Positions 19,331 to 28,358 of a stretch of 64,000 nt of DNA are shown here, one piece after another. The notes below the pieces were generated by a model. The model made no database searches. It was not told the DNA's origin and saw only the letters and a program-made list of their open reading frames with translations. Source of the stretch: JAIXWP01 sp041391745 (GTDB taxonomy: Bacteria; Bacteroidota; Bacteroidia; Flavobacteriales_D; Sanyastnellaceae); NCBI GenBank assembly GCA_041391745.1, contig JAWKNK010000011.1, positions 1-64,000 on the forward strand, read 5' to 3'. Each line of letters starts with the position of its first letter. Within the stretch, counting starts at the first letter, position 1. The translations under genes were made by a program, and so were the position numbers.

Positions 19331-19348
19331 CATTAACTATTGTTAATG
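19331..19348. promoter_or_regulatory. Palindromic candidate TetR operator, CATTAAC-TATT-GTTAATG
   Basis: Perfect 7-bp inverted arms with a 4-bp centre lie 33 bp upstream of the chosen TetR start and about 20 bp upstream of its -7 box, at the -33 element position. That location and symmetry fit an autoregulatory operator for the divergent or adjacent TetR operon. Direct binding has not been shown. Confidence 0.6.
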
Positions 19349-19480
19349 AAAGTAAAACTATCGTTTTGGGGTTGGTTACTTGCTTGATGCTTAAAAGAAG
19401 AATTTTTCTTGTTCGGATAGCCGGAATGATTAAATTTGAGACAATTAAACTATAATTCTATTTCTGAACGCTTTCTACCG

Positions 19481-19906
19481 ATGTATTCATTGAAAAAAGA
19501 AATTTTACCAAATTCTAGAGTGAATCAAATACGCCAGTTGCCTCAACATTGCGGAACTATGGCGAAGGAGCAAGTTGGAATCAAACTTACTCAACAAAAT
19601 CAATATACATCTTCCGATGCAGGATTCTATTTTGCCCTCCAAGAAAGACCCGGGCAGTTGAGGTTTGGGGCGGATGAAAGTGGCCCCGAAACACTTCAAA
19701 TGATAACCTGGGATGATCTTTCATGGAATACCATTGAAAGCTCATCAATTATTAAAGTTAATCAAGTATGGGAGGAAACTCCTCTAGATTTTACTGACGA
19801 ATTGGATTTTAATAATTGGGGAAACAGTTCAGCCGATATGGCTTATATTTTAAGTCAGAAGCCTGTTTTGTTTTGGGTACATTCACAAAACATGATTTCG
19901 AGTTGA
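19481..19906 (+). CDS. C-terminal fragment of an uncharacterised protein (phage-tail-like-system-associated family?)
   Basis: The open frame runs from 19436, but the first ATG is at 19481. The segment FYFALQERPGQLRFGADES, followed by MITWDDLSWNTI and the closing SADMAYILSQKPVLFWVHSQ, resembles the C-terminal tail of large proteins that I recall near contractile-injection and phage-tail-like clusters. No larger ORF precedes it and no such cluster is in the window, so it looks like an orphan tail: either the remnant of a deleted gene or a stand-alone derivative. The T9SS gene starts one base after its stop. The family assignment is from memory and weak. Confidence 0.4.
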   Translation: MYSLKKEILPNSRVNQIRQLPQHCGTMAKEQVGIKLTQQNQYTSSDAGFYFALQERPGQLRFGADESGPETLQMITWDDLSWNTIESSSIIKVNQVWEETPLDFTDELDFNNWGNSSADMAYILSQKPVLFWVHSQNMISS

Positions 19907-19907
19907 T

Positions 19908-21976
19908 ATGAAATACTATTTTTTTATTCTTACAGTAGTCTTATCTGCGGCAGTGCGCGCTCAAACGCCTGTATTGATAAATGCTTATAGTTACACAACA
20001 ACGAATTCCTCAGAGTTGACTGAGGAAATTCTAGATATTTACTGCGGGAGTTTAGATGAGTTATTGATTGGAGGAACTTTTCATGAATCAATTGAAGTTA
20101 GTTTAAGTAATGACAACTATTTTATCAATGATTTAAGCGGGAATTCCTTTTCAGGTATGTTCTTGAATTACTCTCAATTGCTAGAGCTCAATTTCGCGTT
20201 TGCATACGCCCAGTCGGTTCAGTATGTTGAGCGTGGAGATGATAACTCTCTAACTTTGGCAGGACTTTATAACAATGAATCTAATTTTAATTTATTTCTA
20301 GATCCTCCAATTTTATTTGAGCCAGAAGTTGGAACTAGTGATGCTTTTATTGCATCATATTCTAGCGATAATTCAATAAATTGGTTGAACACTTTTAATG
20401 GGGGATTCACCGACTGTCAAATCTTTGAGGGCATTCATTATGTAGTTGGAGTTAGTGGAAGCGATACTTTGTTTGTAAGGTCTCTTTCTTCAACTATAGA
20501 GATACCAATAAATCAAGCATTAAACAATTGCTTCATGCTAGAGTTTGATGAAAGCGGTCAAATCACAGATCAGTTTGTTTTTAGCATCAGTGGATTGGAC
20601 GTATTACATGATATTGAATTTTCAATGCGCTCAATGAATTCGCACTCAGCGGAAAAACTGGTGGTACATTAAACTTTTTAAATGGGAAGGCGAACAGGAT
20701 GTAATCATTGAAAATGATTCAGAAGCTCCATTCGTAGCATTCTATGAATTCGATGAAAGAGCTCGCACGGATTGCTTATTGTCTTGAATAATGATGGCGA
20801 ACCTAATAATTTGGTAAATGGGAGCAAGATCGCATATGATTCAAATGGAAATTGTTATGTTTCTTATACACTGCAGGAAGGGAGTTATACCATGATTTTG
20901 AATGGAGATGAACAGGATTTTATAGTGGATGATTTATTCGAAATCTTTTTACTGAAATTGGATCAACAAAAAAGTATTCAATGGGTAAAATCAATGCCAA
21001 TGGGAAATGCTCGACCGGTAAATAATTTAGTTGTTGATCACAACGGCTTTCCGCACATCTGTGGTTCTTTCAAAAATAGTATAGAATTTTCAGACTTGGG
21101 AGTTACATATACAGGTGGTGATAACGGCGGCTACCTCGCTCGCTGGACTCCGGAAGGTGAAATAGTGTGGGCTTATTCAATTGTGGATGGAGAAGCTTGA
21201 ATGAAATTAAAGATATCTGCATTACACCACAAAATGAGATGTACATAGGAGGTTGGTTTACGACATTTAGCACAGATTTTGATTTTTCGGAAGATACAAA
21301 TTATGATTTAGGTATTGCTTCGTATAAAGATCCCTTTCTCGCAAAATACACCATTTCAGATCCCACTCCTGATGTATTTATTGAAGAGGGTTGGCAAACT
21401 ACAGAGGTGACAGAAGGAGGAGCAACGGATGCTATCTATATTCGACTATCACATGCACCTTTTTCGTCGGTTCAAGTTACCGCAACACCAGATGCACAAC
21501 TCGATTTAGGAAATGGGCAGGGAGTTCCTGTTACATTTAATTTTGAAGCGAACAGCACTGCCGTACATCAACAATTGCTATCCGTTGCTGCTTTCGATGA
21601 TACGGCTGTAGAAAATCTGCACACAGGTGTAATCACTTTCAATGTGACCAGCAGCGATTCAGATTTTGATGGATTAATAGAACAATAATAACAGTAAATA
21701 TCACAGACAATGATGTGATAAGCGTGCAAGAAAAGAAGCGCCATAGAATTCTCCATTTCTCCCAACCCTGCTACACAAGATTTACAAATTAATTTTTCTA
21801 TTTATCAAAACAACATACCTCTTCAAATTTTTGATGAAACCGGGAAATTGGTTAAGAAGCTATCTGTATCTGGCACACACCACCGCATTAACATTTCAGA
21901 CCTTGCCATAGGCACCTACACCATAGTAATCCAAAACGAAAAAGATAAATATTCGCAGGTTTTTATAAAGAAGTAA
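19908..21976 (+). CDS. Secreted repeat protein with Calx-beta-like module and T9SS sorting domain (frameshifted)
   Basis: A signal peptide (YYFFILTVVLSAAVRAQ) opens the protein. SBBP-like propeller text follows in three frames: 19908-20672, 20772-21200 (DHNGFPHICGSFKNSI) and 21167-21688 (QNEMYIGGWFTTF). Then a Calx-beta-type stretch (VFIEEGWQTTEVTEGGATDA) and, in another frame, a type A sorting domain (SPNPATQDLQINFSIY, GTYTIVIQNEKDKYSQ) ending at 21976. At least four indels break it. The function is unknown; it is probably cell-surface or released. Confidence 0.75.
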
Positions 21977-22276
21977 ATGAAAATACTCAAACGCACTTTC
22001 GTCGTTGGTTTGGTATTATCAACACTGATGATGTTGTTTGCCAATTACCGGGTAAATAATACTATGAGTGGGCAAGTGTTTGCAAGTGTAGAGGAGGTGC
22101 CTATTAACAAAGTAGGTTTGCTTCTTGGAACATCGAATAATGCAAAGAATGTGGAGACTTATGGCGGCTTCTTGACAAACCTCCGCGAAAAATTCGCTCG
22201 TGTCAAAGTACTTCTAGATTTACTTTTTTAAAAAAGCGGGCCCAAGTTTCTCGGGGAGAAAGTTCCTAATCAAATA
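21977..22276 (+). pseudogene. sanA-like (DUF218) gene with internal deletion
   Basis: The first 55 residues (transmembrane helix, then EEVPINKVGLLLGTSNNAK) match the N-terminus of the SanA/YdcF-type DUF218 family. They are followed directly by LREKFARVKVLLDLLF and, after an in-frame TAA at 22229, KSGPKFLGEKVP, which is the family's C-terminal end (normally REFxARxKAxxDLYxLKxxPKFLGE). About 110 middle residues with the conserved SGDN active region are missing. Intact relatives affect envelope permeability to vancomycin. It is judged non-functional. It starts one base after the T9SS gene's stop and ends at a hairpin repeat. Confidence 0.65.
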
Positions 22277-22289
22277 GTTCTCATACCCC

Positions 22290-22660
22290 GGCACGGCTTC
22301 TTTCGATACTCGAGCTGACGCTCGAACTCGAGAAGCGTCTTTTAGATTCACAATTCTCAACCGTTGAATTTTTCAATTCTTTATCCTTGTATCCTCGAAT
22401 CCTTGAATCCTCGAATCCTTGAATCCTTGAATCCTTGTATCCTCGAACCCTTGAATCCTCGAATCCTTGTATCCTCGAATCCTCGATCTCGAATCCTTGT
22501 ATCCTTGAATCCTTGAATCCCTTTCATGAATCCTTGAATCCTCAGATCCTTGAATTCTTGTATCATTGAATCCTTGAATCCTTGAATCCTCGAATCCCCG
22601 AATCTAGTTCGGGACGAAGGTCAAATATCCAAGAACTCCAATCAATCCAAGAACTGCGCC
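22290..22660. repeat. Composite repeat block: hairpin, GAATCCTY 8-mers, 9-mers up to the promoter
   Basis: A hairpin cassette with the GAGC-TGAC-GCTC inner stem lies at 22295-22337. From about 22380 to 22600 there are more than twenty near-tandem 8-bp units GAATCCTT/GAATCCTC/GTATCCTY. A TTCGGGACGAAGG arm follows (22607-22620), then 9-mers CCAAGAACT/CCAATCAAT (22629-22658) that stop three bases before a TATATTTG box. A 61-codon open frame on the minus strand is only a repeat translation. Confidence 0.87.
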
Positions 22661-22661
22661 C

Positions 22662-22669
22662 TATATTTG
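22662..22669 (+). promoter_or_regulatory. -7 box TATATTTG, 4 nt before the ureohydrolase start
   Basis: The plus strand reads TATATTTG-ccgc-ATG, a perfect TAnnTTTG. The 9-mer array ends just upstream. The geometry predicts a leaderless transcript. Confidence 0.6.
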
Positions 22670-22673
22670 CCGC

Positions 22674-23714
22674 ATGACAAAAGAGGAAAAAATCCAAAAT
22701 TTCGACCCCAATGGAGCGGGGTTGAAAGACAGCAATATCTACGGACTTCCATTTACACCAGAGGAGTCAGACATCGTATTGATTCCTGTGCCTTGGGAAG
22801 TGACAGTGAGTTATGGAAGCGGCGCTGCAAAAGGGCCAGAGCATATCTTGGAAGCGAGTTTTCAAGTGGATTTATTTCACGAAGATTTTCCTACGCTTTG
22901 GAAAAAGGGCATCGCTATGATTGATATTCCTGAAGAGATGGAAATTCGTTCGGCTGACCTTCGCGAAAAAGCAACTCAAATCATCGAAATGTTTGAAGAT
23001 GGTATTGATGTGGCGAATGACGAGAAAGCAAAAGCCATGCATGCTGAAATCAATGCGGCATGTGAGAACATGAACAAATGGGTAGAGGAGCAATGTGCGT
23101 ATTGGTTGGATAAGGGAAAGAAAGTTGGACTTGTTGGCGGCGACCACAGCACTCCGCTGGGTTACCTCAGAGCGCAAGGCAAGCGTCATGAAGAATTTGG
23201 TGTGCTCCACATCGATGCACACATGGATCTGCGCATCGCTTACGAAGGATTTACATATAGTCACGCATCAGTGATGTACAATGCACTGAATATTCCTCAA
23301 TTGAAAAGCTTGGTGAGTGTAGGGATCAGAGATTTTTGCGAACAAGAAAATGAAGTGGCTACAGAAAACAGTGGTCGCGTATTTATACATACCAATGCAT
23401 CTATGCGCCGCCGTGAGTTCAACGGTGATTCATGGAAAAATATCTGCGATGAAATCGTAGAACAATTGCCAAACAAAGTGCATATCAGTTTCGATATCGA
23501 CGGGTTGGATCCAACACTTTGTCCAAACACGGGAACTCCCGTACCGGGTGGATTGTGGTTTGATGAAGCCACCTACTTGCTTTCTCGAATTAAAGCCAGT
23601 GGTCGTGAAGTCATCGGATTTGACCTGGTGGAAGTTGCTCCAGGCGATGATGATTGGAACGGCAACGTAGGTGCTCGAATGTTGTTCTACATGTGCGGAG
23701 TATTGGCGGATTAA
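22674..23714 (+). CDS. Agmatinase/arginase-family ureohydrolase
   Basis: It is 346 aa. The binuclear Mn site is complete: GGDHSTPLG (about residue 160), HIDAHMDLR (about 180) and SFDIDGLDPTLCPNTGTPVPGG (about 275-295). Family members hydrolyse agmatine, arginine or related guanidino compounds to urea plus an amine. An N-terminal extension of about 60 residues and the CNLFF-free insert make the substrate uncertain; Bacteroidota homologues are usually called agmatinase family. It is convergent with ypfJ, the two stop codons being 10 bp apart. Confidence 0.9.
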   Translation: MTKEEKIQNFDPNGAGLKDSNIYGLPFTPEESDIVLIPVPWEVTVSYGSGAAKGPEHILEASFQVDLFHEDFPTLWKKGIAMIDIPEEMEIRSADLREKATQIIEMFEDGIDVANDEKAKAMHAEINAACENMNKWVEEQCAYWLDKGKKVGLVGGDHSTPLGYLRAQGKRHEEFGVLHIDAHMDLRIAYEGFTYSHASVMYNALNIPQLKSLVSVGIRDFCEQENEVATENSGRVFIHTNASMRRREFNGDSWKNICDEIVEQLPNKVHISFDIDGLDPTLCPNTGTPVPGGLWFDEATYLLSRIKASGREVIGFDLVEVAPGDDDWNGNVGARMLFYMCGVLAD

Positions 23715-23723
23715 GCTTTCGCC

Positions 23724-24566
23724 TTACTCGTATGCATTCACATCACCAGTGTTGTAGCCTTGCATAAACCAATATTTGCGTTGCTCGCTCGTGCCATGGG
23801 TAAATGAATCGGGTTCTACATGACCTCGCATTCTTTTTTGAATGGCGTCGTCGCCCACGGCATGAGCGGCACTCAAAGCTTCATCAATATCACCTTCGTC
23901 GAGATAACGCTTGTTGTAATGCGCAAAGATTCCTGCAAAGAAATCTGCCTGCAATTCAAGTTCTACACTCAATTTATTTTTCTCTACTTCTGAAGCTCGA
24001 GCTTGCTGCTGGCGCATGCGACCCGAAATGCCCAAGATATTTTGAACGTGGTGACCAACTTCGTGAGCAATGACATAGGCAATGGCGAAGTCACCACCTT
24101 TAGCTCCGAACTTTGACTTCAATTCTTTGAAAAACTCAAGATCCATATACACCTTCTCGTCTGCCGGACAATAGAACGGTCCAGAAGCCGCAGTAGCGCT
24201 GCCACAACCGGTATTTACTGTTGAAGAGAACAATACCATTTTGGGCTCTTTGTAGGTTCTACCCATTTCGCGAAATAACTGATTCCATACATCTTCACAA
24301 TCTGCAAAAACGGTCGCTGCAAATTCTCCCATTTCGATTTCCTCGGGTGTGAGTTCGCGTACTTGTTCTTCAGAGACTTGAACGTTTTGTCCGTCAAATT
24401 GCTGAAGCACTTGACCAATTTGTGCGCCTTGTTCGCCACCGAAAGTTGCCAGTAGCAGAGCTACGATGCCGATTAATCCACCGCCAAGAGCGAGTTTGCC
24501 TTTGCCGCCGCCCATTGCTCTGCGGTCTTCTACATTAGAACTTTGTCTACGACCTTGCCATTTCAT
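23724..24566 (-). CDS. ypfJ: Neutral zinc metallopeptidase, YpfJ/KPN_02809 family
   Basis: It is 280 aa: a cytoplasmic N-terminus with arginine-rich WQGRRQSSNVEDRR, one transmembrane helix (LALGGGLIGIVALLLATFGG), then a periplasmic protease domain with the zinc motif HEVGHHVQN and CGSATAASGPFYCPADEKVY. The ELQADFFAGIFAHY segment supplies the third ligand region, and GTSEQRKYWFMQGYNTGD closes the family signature. The substrate is unknown. Its start overlaps the end of the channel gene by 20 bp. Confidence 0.92.
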   Translation of the reverse strand: MKWQGRRQSSNVEDRRAMGGGKGKLALGGGLIGIVALLLATFGGEQGAQIGQVLQQFDGQNVQVSEEQVRELTPEEIEMGEFAATVFADCEDVWNQLFREMGRTYKEPKMVLFSSTVNTGCGSATAASGPFYCPADEKVYMDLEFFKELKSKFGAKGGDFAIAYVIAHEVGHHVQNILGISGRMRQQQARASEVEKNKLSVELELQADFFAGIFAHYNKRYLDEGDIDEALSAAHAVGDDAIQKRMRGHVEPDSFTHGTSEQRKYWFMQGYNTGDVNAYE

Positions 24567-25500
24567 TTTGTAACGTGTTAGTGTGTTCGAGTTCGTCTAT
24601 TCGGCTTACATCCAAAATTTGCTTGCCATTTTCTTGGTGGAGAATGTACGCAAATTTTTTACCCCATTTAATTTCTGCGGCTTTATATGATGTTCTAGAG
24701 TAAACTATTTGCGAGGAGGCCTCATCAAATGCTCTGAAAATGCTGATGAATTCAGCATCCCGCTCGAGCATCTCTTTTTCATCAATATCAAACAGTGGAC
24801 TCGATTCTGTGATCGGGTGTACTATCGTCCATGTTGAAGGCATGAAAATGACCTTCGATCGTTCGAGCTCCAATTGATGAAATTCTCTAGATTCAGAATT
24901 TCTCCTTTTAATGGAAAGTGTAAGAGTAACTTCCACCTCCATCAACTGATTGCTTTGAACATTGATGACACGAAACATATACGCAGTGATGTCTTGATAT
25001 GGGGAAATCAAAGCGTGATAGCTGTATTTCAATTTTGCGGAAGGGTTTGAAAATCTTCCGTATAGAAGTCCTGTAGCCAAAGCAAATGAGAGTAAACCGA
25101 GTAACGACTCAAACGATGCAGCAAGATTGGCAATGAATCCTACAGGAGCAACTCTACCATATCCTAGCGTGGTGATGGTTTGTGAACTGAAGAAAAACGC
25201 CTCCATGAATTTGTGGGCTTCTGTGTCGCCTTCGATTCCTGTGATCTGATCCATGCCAATGCTATAATAGATCGTAGCAAATATCATATTGATACACAAA
25301 TAGCTCAAGAAGATGACACCAAAGAAGCGCTTCCACGACATGGAGACCAAAAGGTGAAAGAAATTGATGCGCTCAAAAAATGGGATGTTTATTTTTCGAA
25401 CGTTGAAGGATCCATCTTTATTGAGTGATCTGAAGTTCCCTTCTGTGGCTTTACTTCCGAGACCAAGGTCATTATAATTTTGTTTCCGGTATTTCGACAT
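24547..25500 (-). CDS. Inward-rectifier-type potassium channel (Kir/KirBac family)
   Basis: About 317 aa from the ATG at 25500 (MSKYRKQNYNDLGLG). A slide helix precedes two membrane helices that flank the pore loop with selectivity filter TTLGYGR (about residue 112). Then the conserved ATGLLYGRFSNPSAKLKYS and a C-terminal Ig-like cytoplasmic domain (NVQSNQLMEVEVTLTLS, STWTIVHPITESSPLF) follow, the standard Kir layout. Eleven further codons upstream in frame are not needed. It is translationally coupled to the ypfJ gene by overlap. Confidence 0.9.
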   Translation of the reverse strand: MSKYRKQNYNDLGLGSKATEGNFRSLNKDGSFNVRKINIPFFERINFFHLLVSMSWKRFFGVIFLSYLCINMIFATIYYSIGMDQITGIEGDTEAHKFMEAFFFSSQTITTLGYGRVAPVGFIANLAASFESLLGLLSFALATGLLYGRFSNPSAKLKYSYHALISPYQDITAYMFRVINVQSNQLMEVEVTLTLSIKRRNSESREFHQLELERSKVIFMPSTWTIVHPITESSPLFDIDEKEMLERDAEFISIFRAFDEASSQIVYSRTSYKAAEIKWGKKFAYILHQENGKQILDVSRIDELEHTNTLQNEMARS

Positions 25501-25555
25501 GTAGGATATGCAATCAAGGAATAGATTGCACAAAAATAGAAGAAATCGCTAAAGC

Positions 25556-26632
25556 TTATTGACCAGATTTTTCGGCAATAATGATGGTGTGGATTTCCGT
25601 AGCATTGTCTTTCAGTGGATATTCTACTTTCAATGTTTCGAAATTGTAAAATCCGTTTGATTGCATTTGGCCAATCAATCCTTCCAAGGGGTGGTAGTTG
25701 AAAAATACACGACCGCCGCTGCCTGTTTTGTATTCTGATTGATGGTATTCTCCCTCCACAAAACTCATGTAAATTATCCCATAATCGTGAAGCAAGGCGC
25801 GACAGTCTGCAAATAATTGATCGGCTTCCTTTTGATTTAAATAGGGCAGACAAAAGCCTCCGATAATACCATTAAATTTTTTGGGAATAGAATGGATATT
25901 TCGAATGTCCATTACCTGAAAAGTCGCCGCAGGATTGTTCTTGATCGCAAGGTCAATCATATTGGGAGCGATATCTATTCCGTGCAATTGAATATTTGAG
26001 TGTCGGTCGAGAATGTACTTTGAAATATTGCCTGGTCCGCACCCTAATTCTAGTAGACTGCACGTCGACTTTGGAAGTAAATTACAAAACAAATCATACG
26101 ACTGGTTATAGTATTGCATCGGCATGAATTTCTCTTCATACAATTGAGCAATATTGTTCCAAGTTGTAAAAGTTTCTTGATGGGATGACCAGTGTACTTT
26201 TACACATTGAATTATATCCGTATCAATACGTACATCGTGTGAAACTTTGAATCCAATTTTTCTATAAAAATCGAGTGGAGTCAAATAGTGTGTTCCATCT
26301 GATTTCAGGTCGTTGTTATGGTCAATAACCCAACCATTAAATGAATTGCAATCGTTTTGAAGTGCGCGAATAAGCGACTTTCCGAGACCTTCTCCTTGAT
26401 TTTCTTTTTTTACTATAATAGAAAATCGGGTTTCGTCATCTTTATCAAAAAGCATTGCCCAGGCTCGAATATTTTCATACTCATCATTGATGATGTAATG
26501 ACGAATATTCGAACCTTCATCTATAAGCAGAGCAAATCTGTCCTTTAGGTTTAAAGGATATTCCTCGTTCCACATTTCACTCAATTGTGAAAATTGAGCA
26601 GGGGAGAGCTGCATGGTTTTTACTATTTCCAT
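25556..26632 (-). CDS. GNAT N-acetyltransferase - class I methyltransferase fusion
   Basis: About 358 aa from ATG 26632. Residues 1-150 are a GNAT fold (RFSIIVKKENQGEGLGKSLI, the R/QxxGxG/A acetyl-CoA loop; LDFYRKIGFKVS). Residues about 165-358 are a SAM methyltransferase (LLELGCGPGNISKYIL motif I, HGIDIAPNMIDLA, GIIGGFCLPYLNQKEAD). Each half also exists as a separate protein in other bacteria, and this order is uncommon. It sits a few bases after DUF1304 in the same operon. The acceptor molecules are unknown. Confidence 0.83.
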   Translation of the reverse strand: MEIVKTMQLSPAQFSQLSEMWNEEYPLNLKDRFALLIDEGSNIRHYIINDEYENIRAWAMLFDKDDETRFSIIVKKENQGEGLGKSLIRALQNDCNSFNGWVIDHNNDLKSDGTHYLTPLDFYRKIGFKVSHDVRIDTDIIQCVKVHWSSHQETFTTWNNIAQLYEEKFMPMQYYNQSYDLFCNLLPKSTCSLLELGCGPGNISKYILDRHSNIQLHGIDIAPNMIDLAIKNNPAATFQVMDIRNIHSIPKKFNGIIGGFCLPYLNQKEADQLFADCRALLHDYGIIYMSFVEGEYHQSEYKTGSGGRVFFNYHPLEGLIGQMQSNGFYNFETLKVEYPLKDNATEIHTIIIAEKSGQ

Positions 26633-26640
26633 GCGCAATT

Positions 26641-27006
26641 TTATTGTGCGAGATATGTAGCGATTGTGGCTAGAATTGCGGGCACAGCTTGAACCGTGAG
26701 TATTTTCTTACTTGCAGTGATTGCACCGTAAACACCTGCAACAACGACACATCCGAGAAAGAAGAAACGAATGTTTGTTGACCATGCCGCATCATCGATC
26801 AGGAAAGTCCAAATGAGTCCGGCTGCTAAAAAGCCATTGTAGAGTCCTTGATTGGCAGCGAGTGCTTTGGTGGGTTCGAAAAGATGCGGAGGAAAGTTTT
26901 TAAAAGTTTTCTTTCCAATAGTCTCCCACGCAAACATTTCAATGTATAAAAAATAGATGTGTTCTACGATAACAAGTCCGGTGAGTATAAGTGCAAGAAT
27001 ATTCAT
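26641..27006 (-). CDS. DUF1304 membrane protein
   Basis: It is 121 aa with four hydrophobic helices. The family core is clear: VEHIYFLYIEMFAWET near residue 15 and ALAANQGLYNGFLAAGLIW near residue 50. Members are small inner-membrane proteins of unknown function. The start codon abuts a 7-bp repeat array (27008-27055) with no separate promoter visible. It is probably co-transcribed with the GNAT-methyltransferase gene, whose start is 8 bp past its stop. Confidence 0.88.
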   Translation of the reverse strand: MNILALILTGLVIVEHIYFLYIEMFAWETIGKKTFKNFPPHLFEPTKALAANQGLYNGFLAAGLIWTFLIDDAAWSTNIRFFFLGCVVVAGVYGAITASKKILTVQAVPAILATIATYLAQ

Positions 27007-27190
27007 AGTTCTTGGATTATGGATTATGGTTCATGGATTATGGTTCCTGATTATGAATCTAGTTCGGGACGAAGGACGGTTCCTGATCCCGAATTTACTT
27101 CGGGACGAAGGACAAATTTATGAATTATTAATCTATGAATCATGAATCATGAATTGACGAACCATGAACTACGAACTACGATCCAAGCTC
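27007..27190. repeat. 7-mer arrays and inverted TTCGGGA element
   Basis: Units GGATTAT/GGTTCAT repeat at 27013-27047 directly upstream of the DUF1304 start. A TTCGGGA..GGACGGTTCC..TCCCGAA inverted element lies at 27063-27093 with a second TTCGGGACGAAGGAC at 27099. ATGAATC/GAACTAC 7-mers then fill about 27115-27185, ending near the next gene's stop at 27199. Confidence 0.8.
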
Positions 27191-27198
27191 CAAGATCC

Positions 27199-27891
27199 CT
27201 ATTCTTTAATGAACTTAATCGTTTCGGGAACTTTACTACTTACATAATTGATTTCACAGAAATAAATACCACTGGGTAATGAAGAGACATCAATGGTGGA
27301 GTGCTGAGCTTCATTTTGAGCGATAGTGATTTTTTTACCGTCAATGGAATAGAAGTAGCAATTGAGAATGGCTTTTTCAGATACAATGCGAACTTCAGTA
27401 GAAGCAGGGTTTGGAAAAAGACTTACAAAAGGTTGAGTGGAATCCGTTTCATTAGTGCTTTGAATGCTCTCTTCTACGCCACCACTTTGGTTGAGTACAG
27501 CCCAGCTGTAAATGAAAGACCCAGGTAGTACTTCAGTCTCCTGCCAGTACAAAGTGTCCATGATATTACAAACGGTGCCATTGATTTCATTGGTAATGGT
27601 CAATACCACCTCCATTGAATCTTCGGTGGACACATTGTGTTCAAAATAAAGAAAGGATTGATCGGCAAAATCGCCTGAAGTATTGGCTTCATGTACAAAT
27701 GTGCCATCTAATTCAGTAATCATCCAGTGACACTGATTTTCGGTTCCGTTCGGAATGTTAAATAATCCAGCATGATAGAGTTGGACATAATTCATTCCGG
27801 AAGATGAAACTTGAATACTAACAGTATTGCATTGAGCTGATGCTCCCATAGCCAACGCAACTATGAAAAGAGTGGAGAAAAGATGTTTCAT
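27199..27891 (-). CDS. Secreted protein with T9SS type A sorting domain
   Basis: It is 230 aa with a signal peptide (FSTLFIVALAMGASAQ), a central beta-rich region with no recognised enzyme motif (SSSGMNYVQLYHAGLF), and a C-terminal sorting domain (FVSLFPNPASTEVRIVSE, then SLPSGIYFCEINYVSSK). The domain would direct export through the type IX system with cleavage. It is one of the few intact T9SS substrates here. Both flanks are repeat blocks, so it is probably monocistronic. Confidence 0.85.
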   Translation of the reverse strand: MKHLFSTLFIVALAMGASAQCNTVSIQVSSSGMNYVQLYHAGLFNIPNGTENQCHWMITELDGTFVHEANTSGDFADQSFLYFEHNVSTEDSMEVVLTITNEINGTVCNIMDTLYWQETEVLPGSFIYSWAVLNQSGGVEESIQSTNETDSTQPFVSLFPNPASTEVRIVSEKAILNCYFYSIDGKKITIAQNEAQHSTIDVSSLPSGIYFCEINYVSSKVPETIKFIKE

Positions 27892-27949
27892 GGTATTGAG
27901 TTATGATACCTTGACACCAATTCGAATGAAATGGTTGTATCAAGCAAAA

Positions 27950-28330
27950 CAACATGGTTTATGGATTGTAGTTCATGGATCATGGTCTAAGGTTCCTGAT
28001 TATGAATTATAAATCTATGAATTATGAATCATGAATCTAGTTCGGGACAAGAAGCGTCCTCGGCCGTGTGCTTCTTTCGATCCCGAGTCTAGTTCGGGAC
28101 GAGAAGCGCCCCCGAAGGAGACTATTCACAATTCTCGATTCTCAATCCTCGAATCCTCGAATCCTCGAATTCTTGTTCCTTGTATCCTCGTCCCCTTGTC
28201 GAAGGATGAATCCTTGAATCCTTGAATCCTTGTTTCTTGAATCCTTGTTTCTTGAATCCTTGTTTCTTGAATCCTTGTTTCTTGAATCCTTGTTTCTTGA
28301 ATCCTTGAATTTTTGAATAATGAATTCATT
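27950..28330. repeat. Composite repeat block: 7-mers, hairpin cassettes, 8-mers
   Basis: Order: GTTCATGGATCATGG 7-mers (27956-28035); two overlapping hairpin cassettes GTGCTTCTTTCGATCCCGAGTCTAGTTCGGGACGAGAAGCG type (28037-28107) with the CCCCCGAAGGAGACTATT tail; and then GAATCCTY and TTGTTTCTTGAATCC units (28140-28315). The last are an almost perfect 16-bp higher-order repeat (CCTTGTTTCTTGAATC) at 28224-28305. No gene is seen. Confidence 0.85.
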
Positions 28331-28358
28331 CTAAGAACCACGATCCACGAACCACAAA

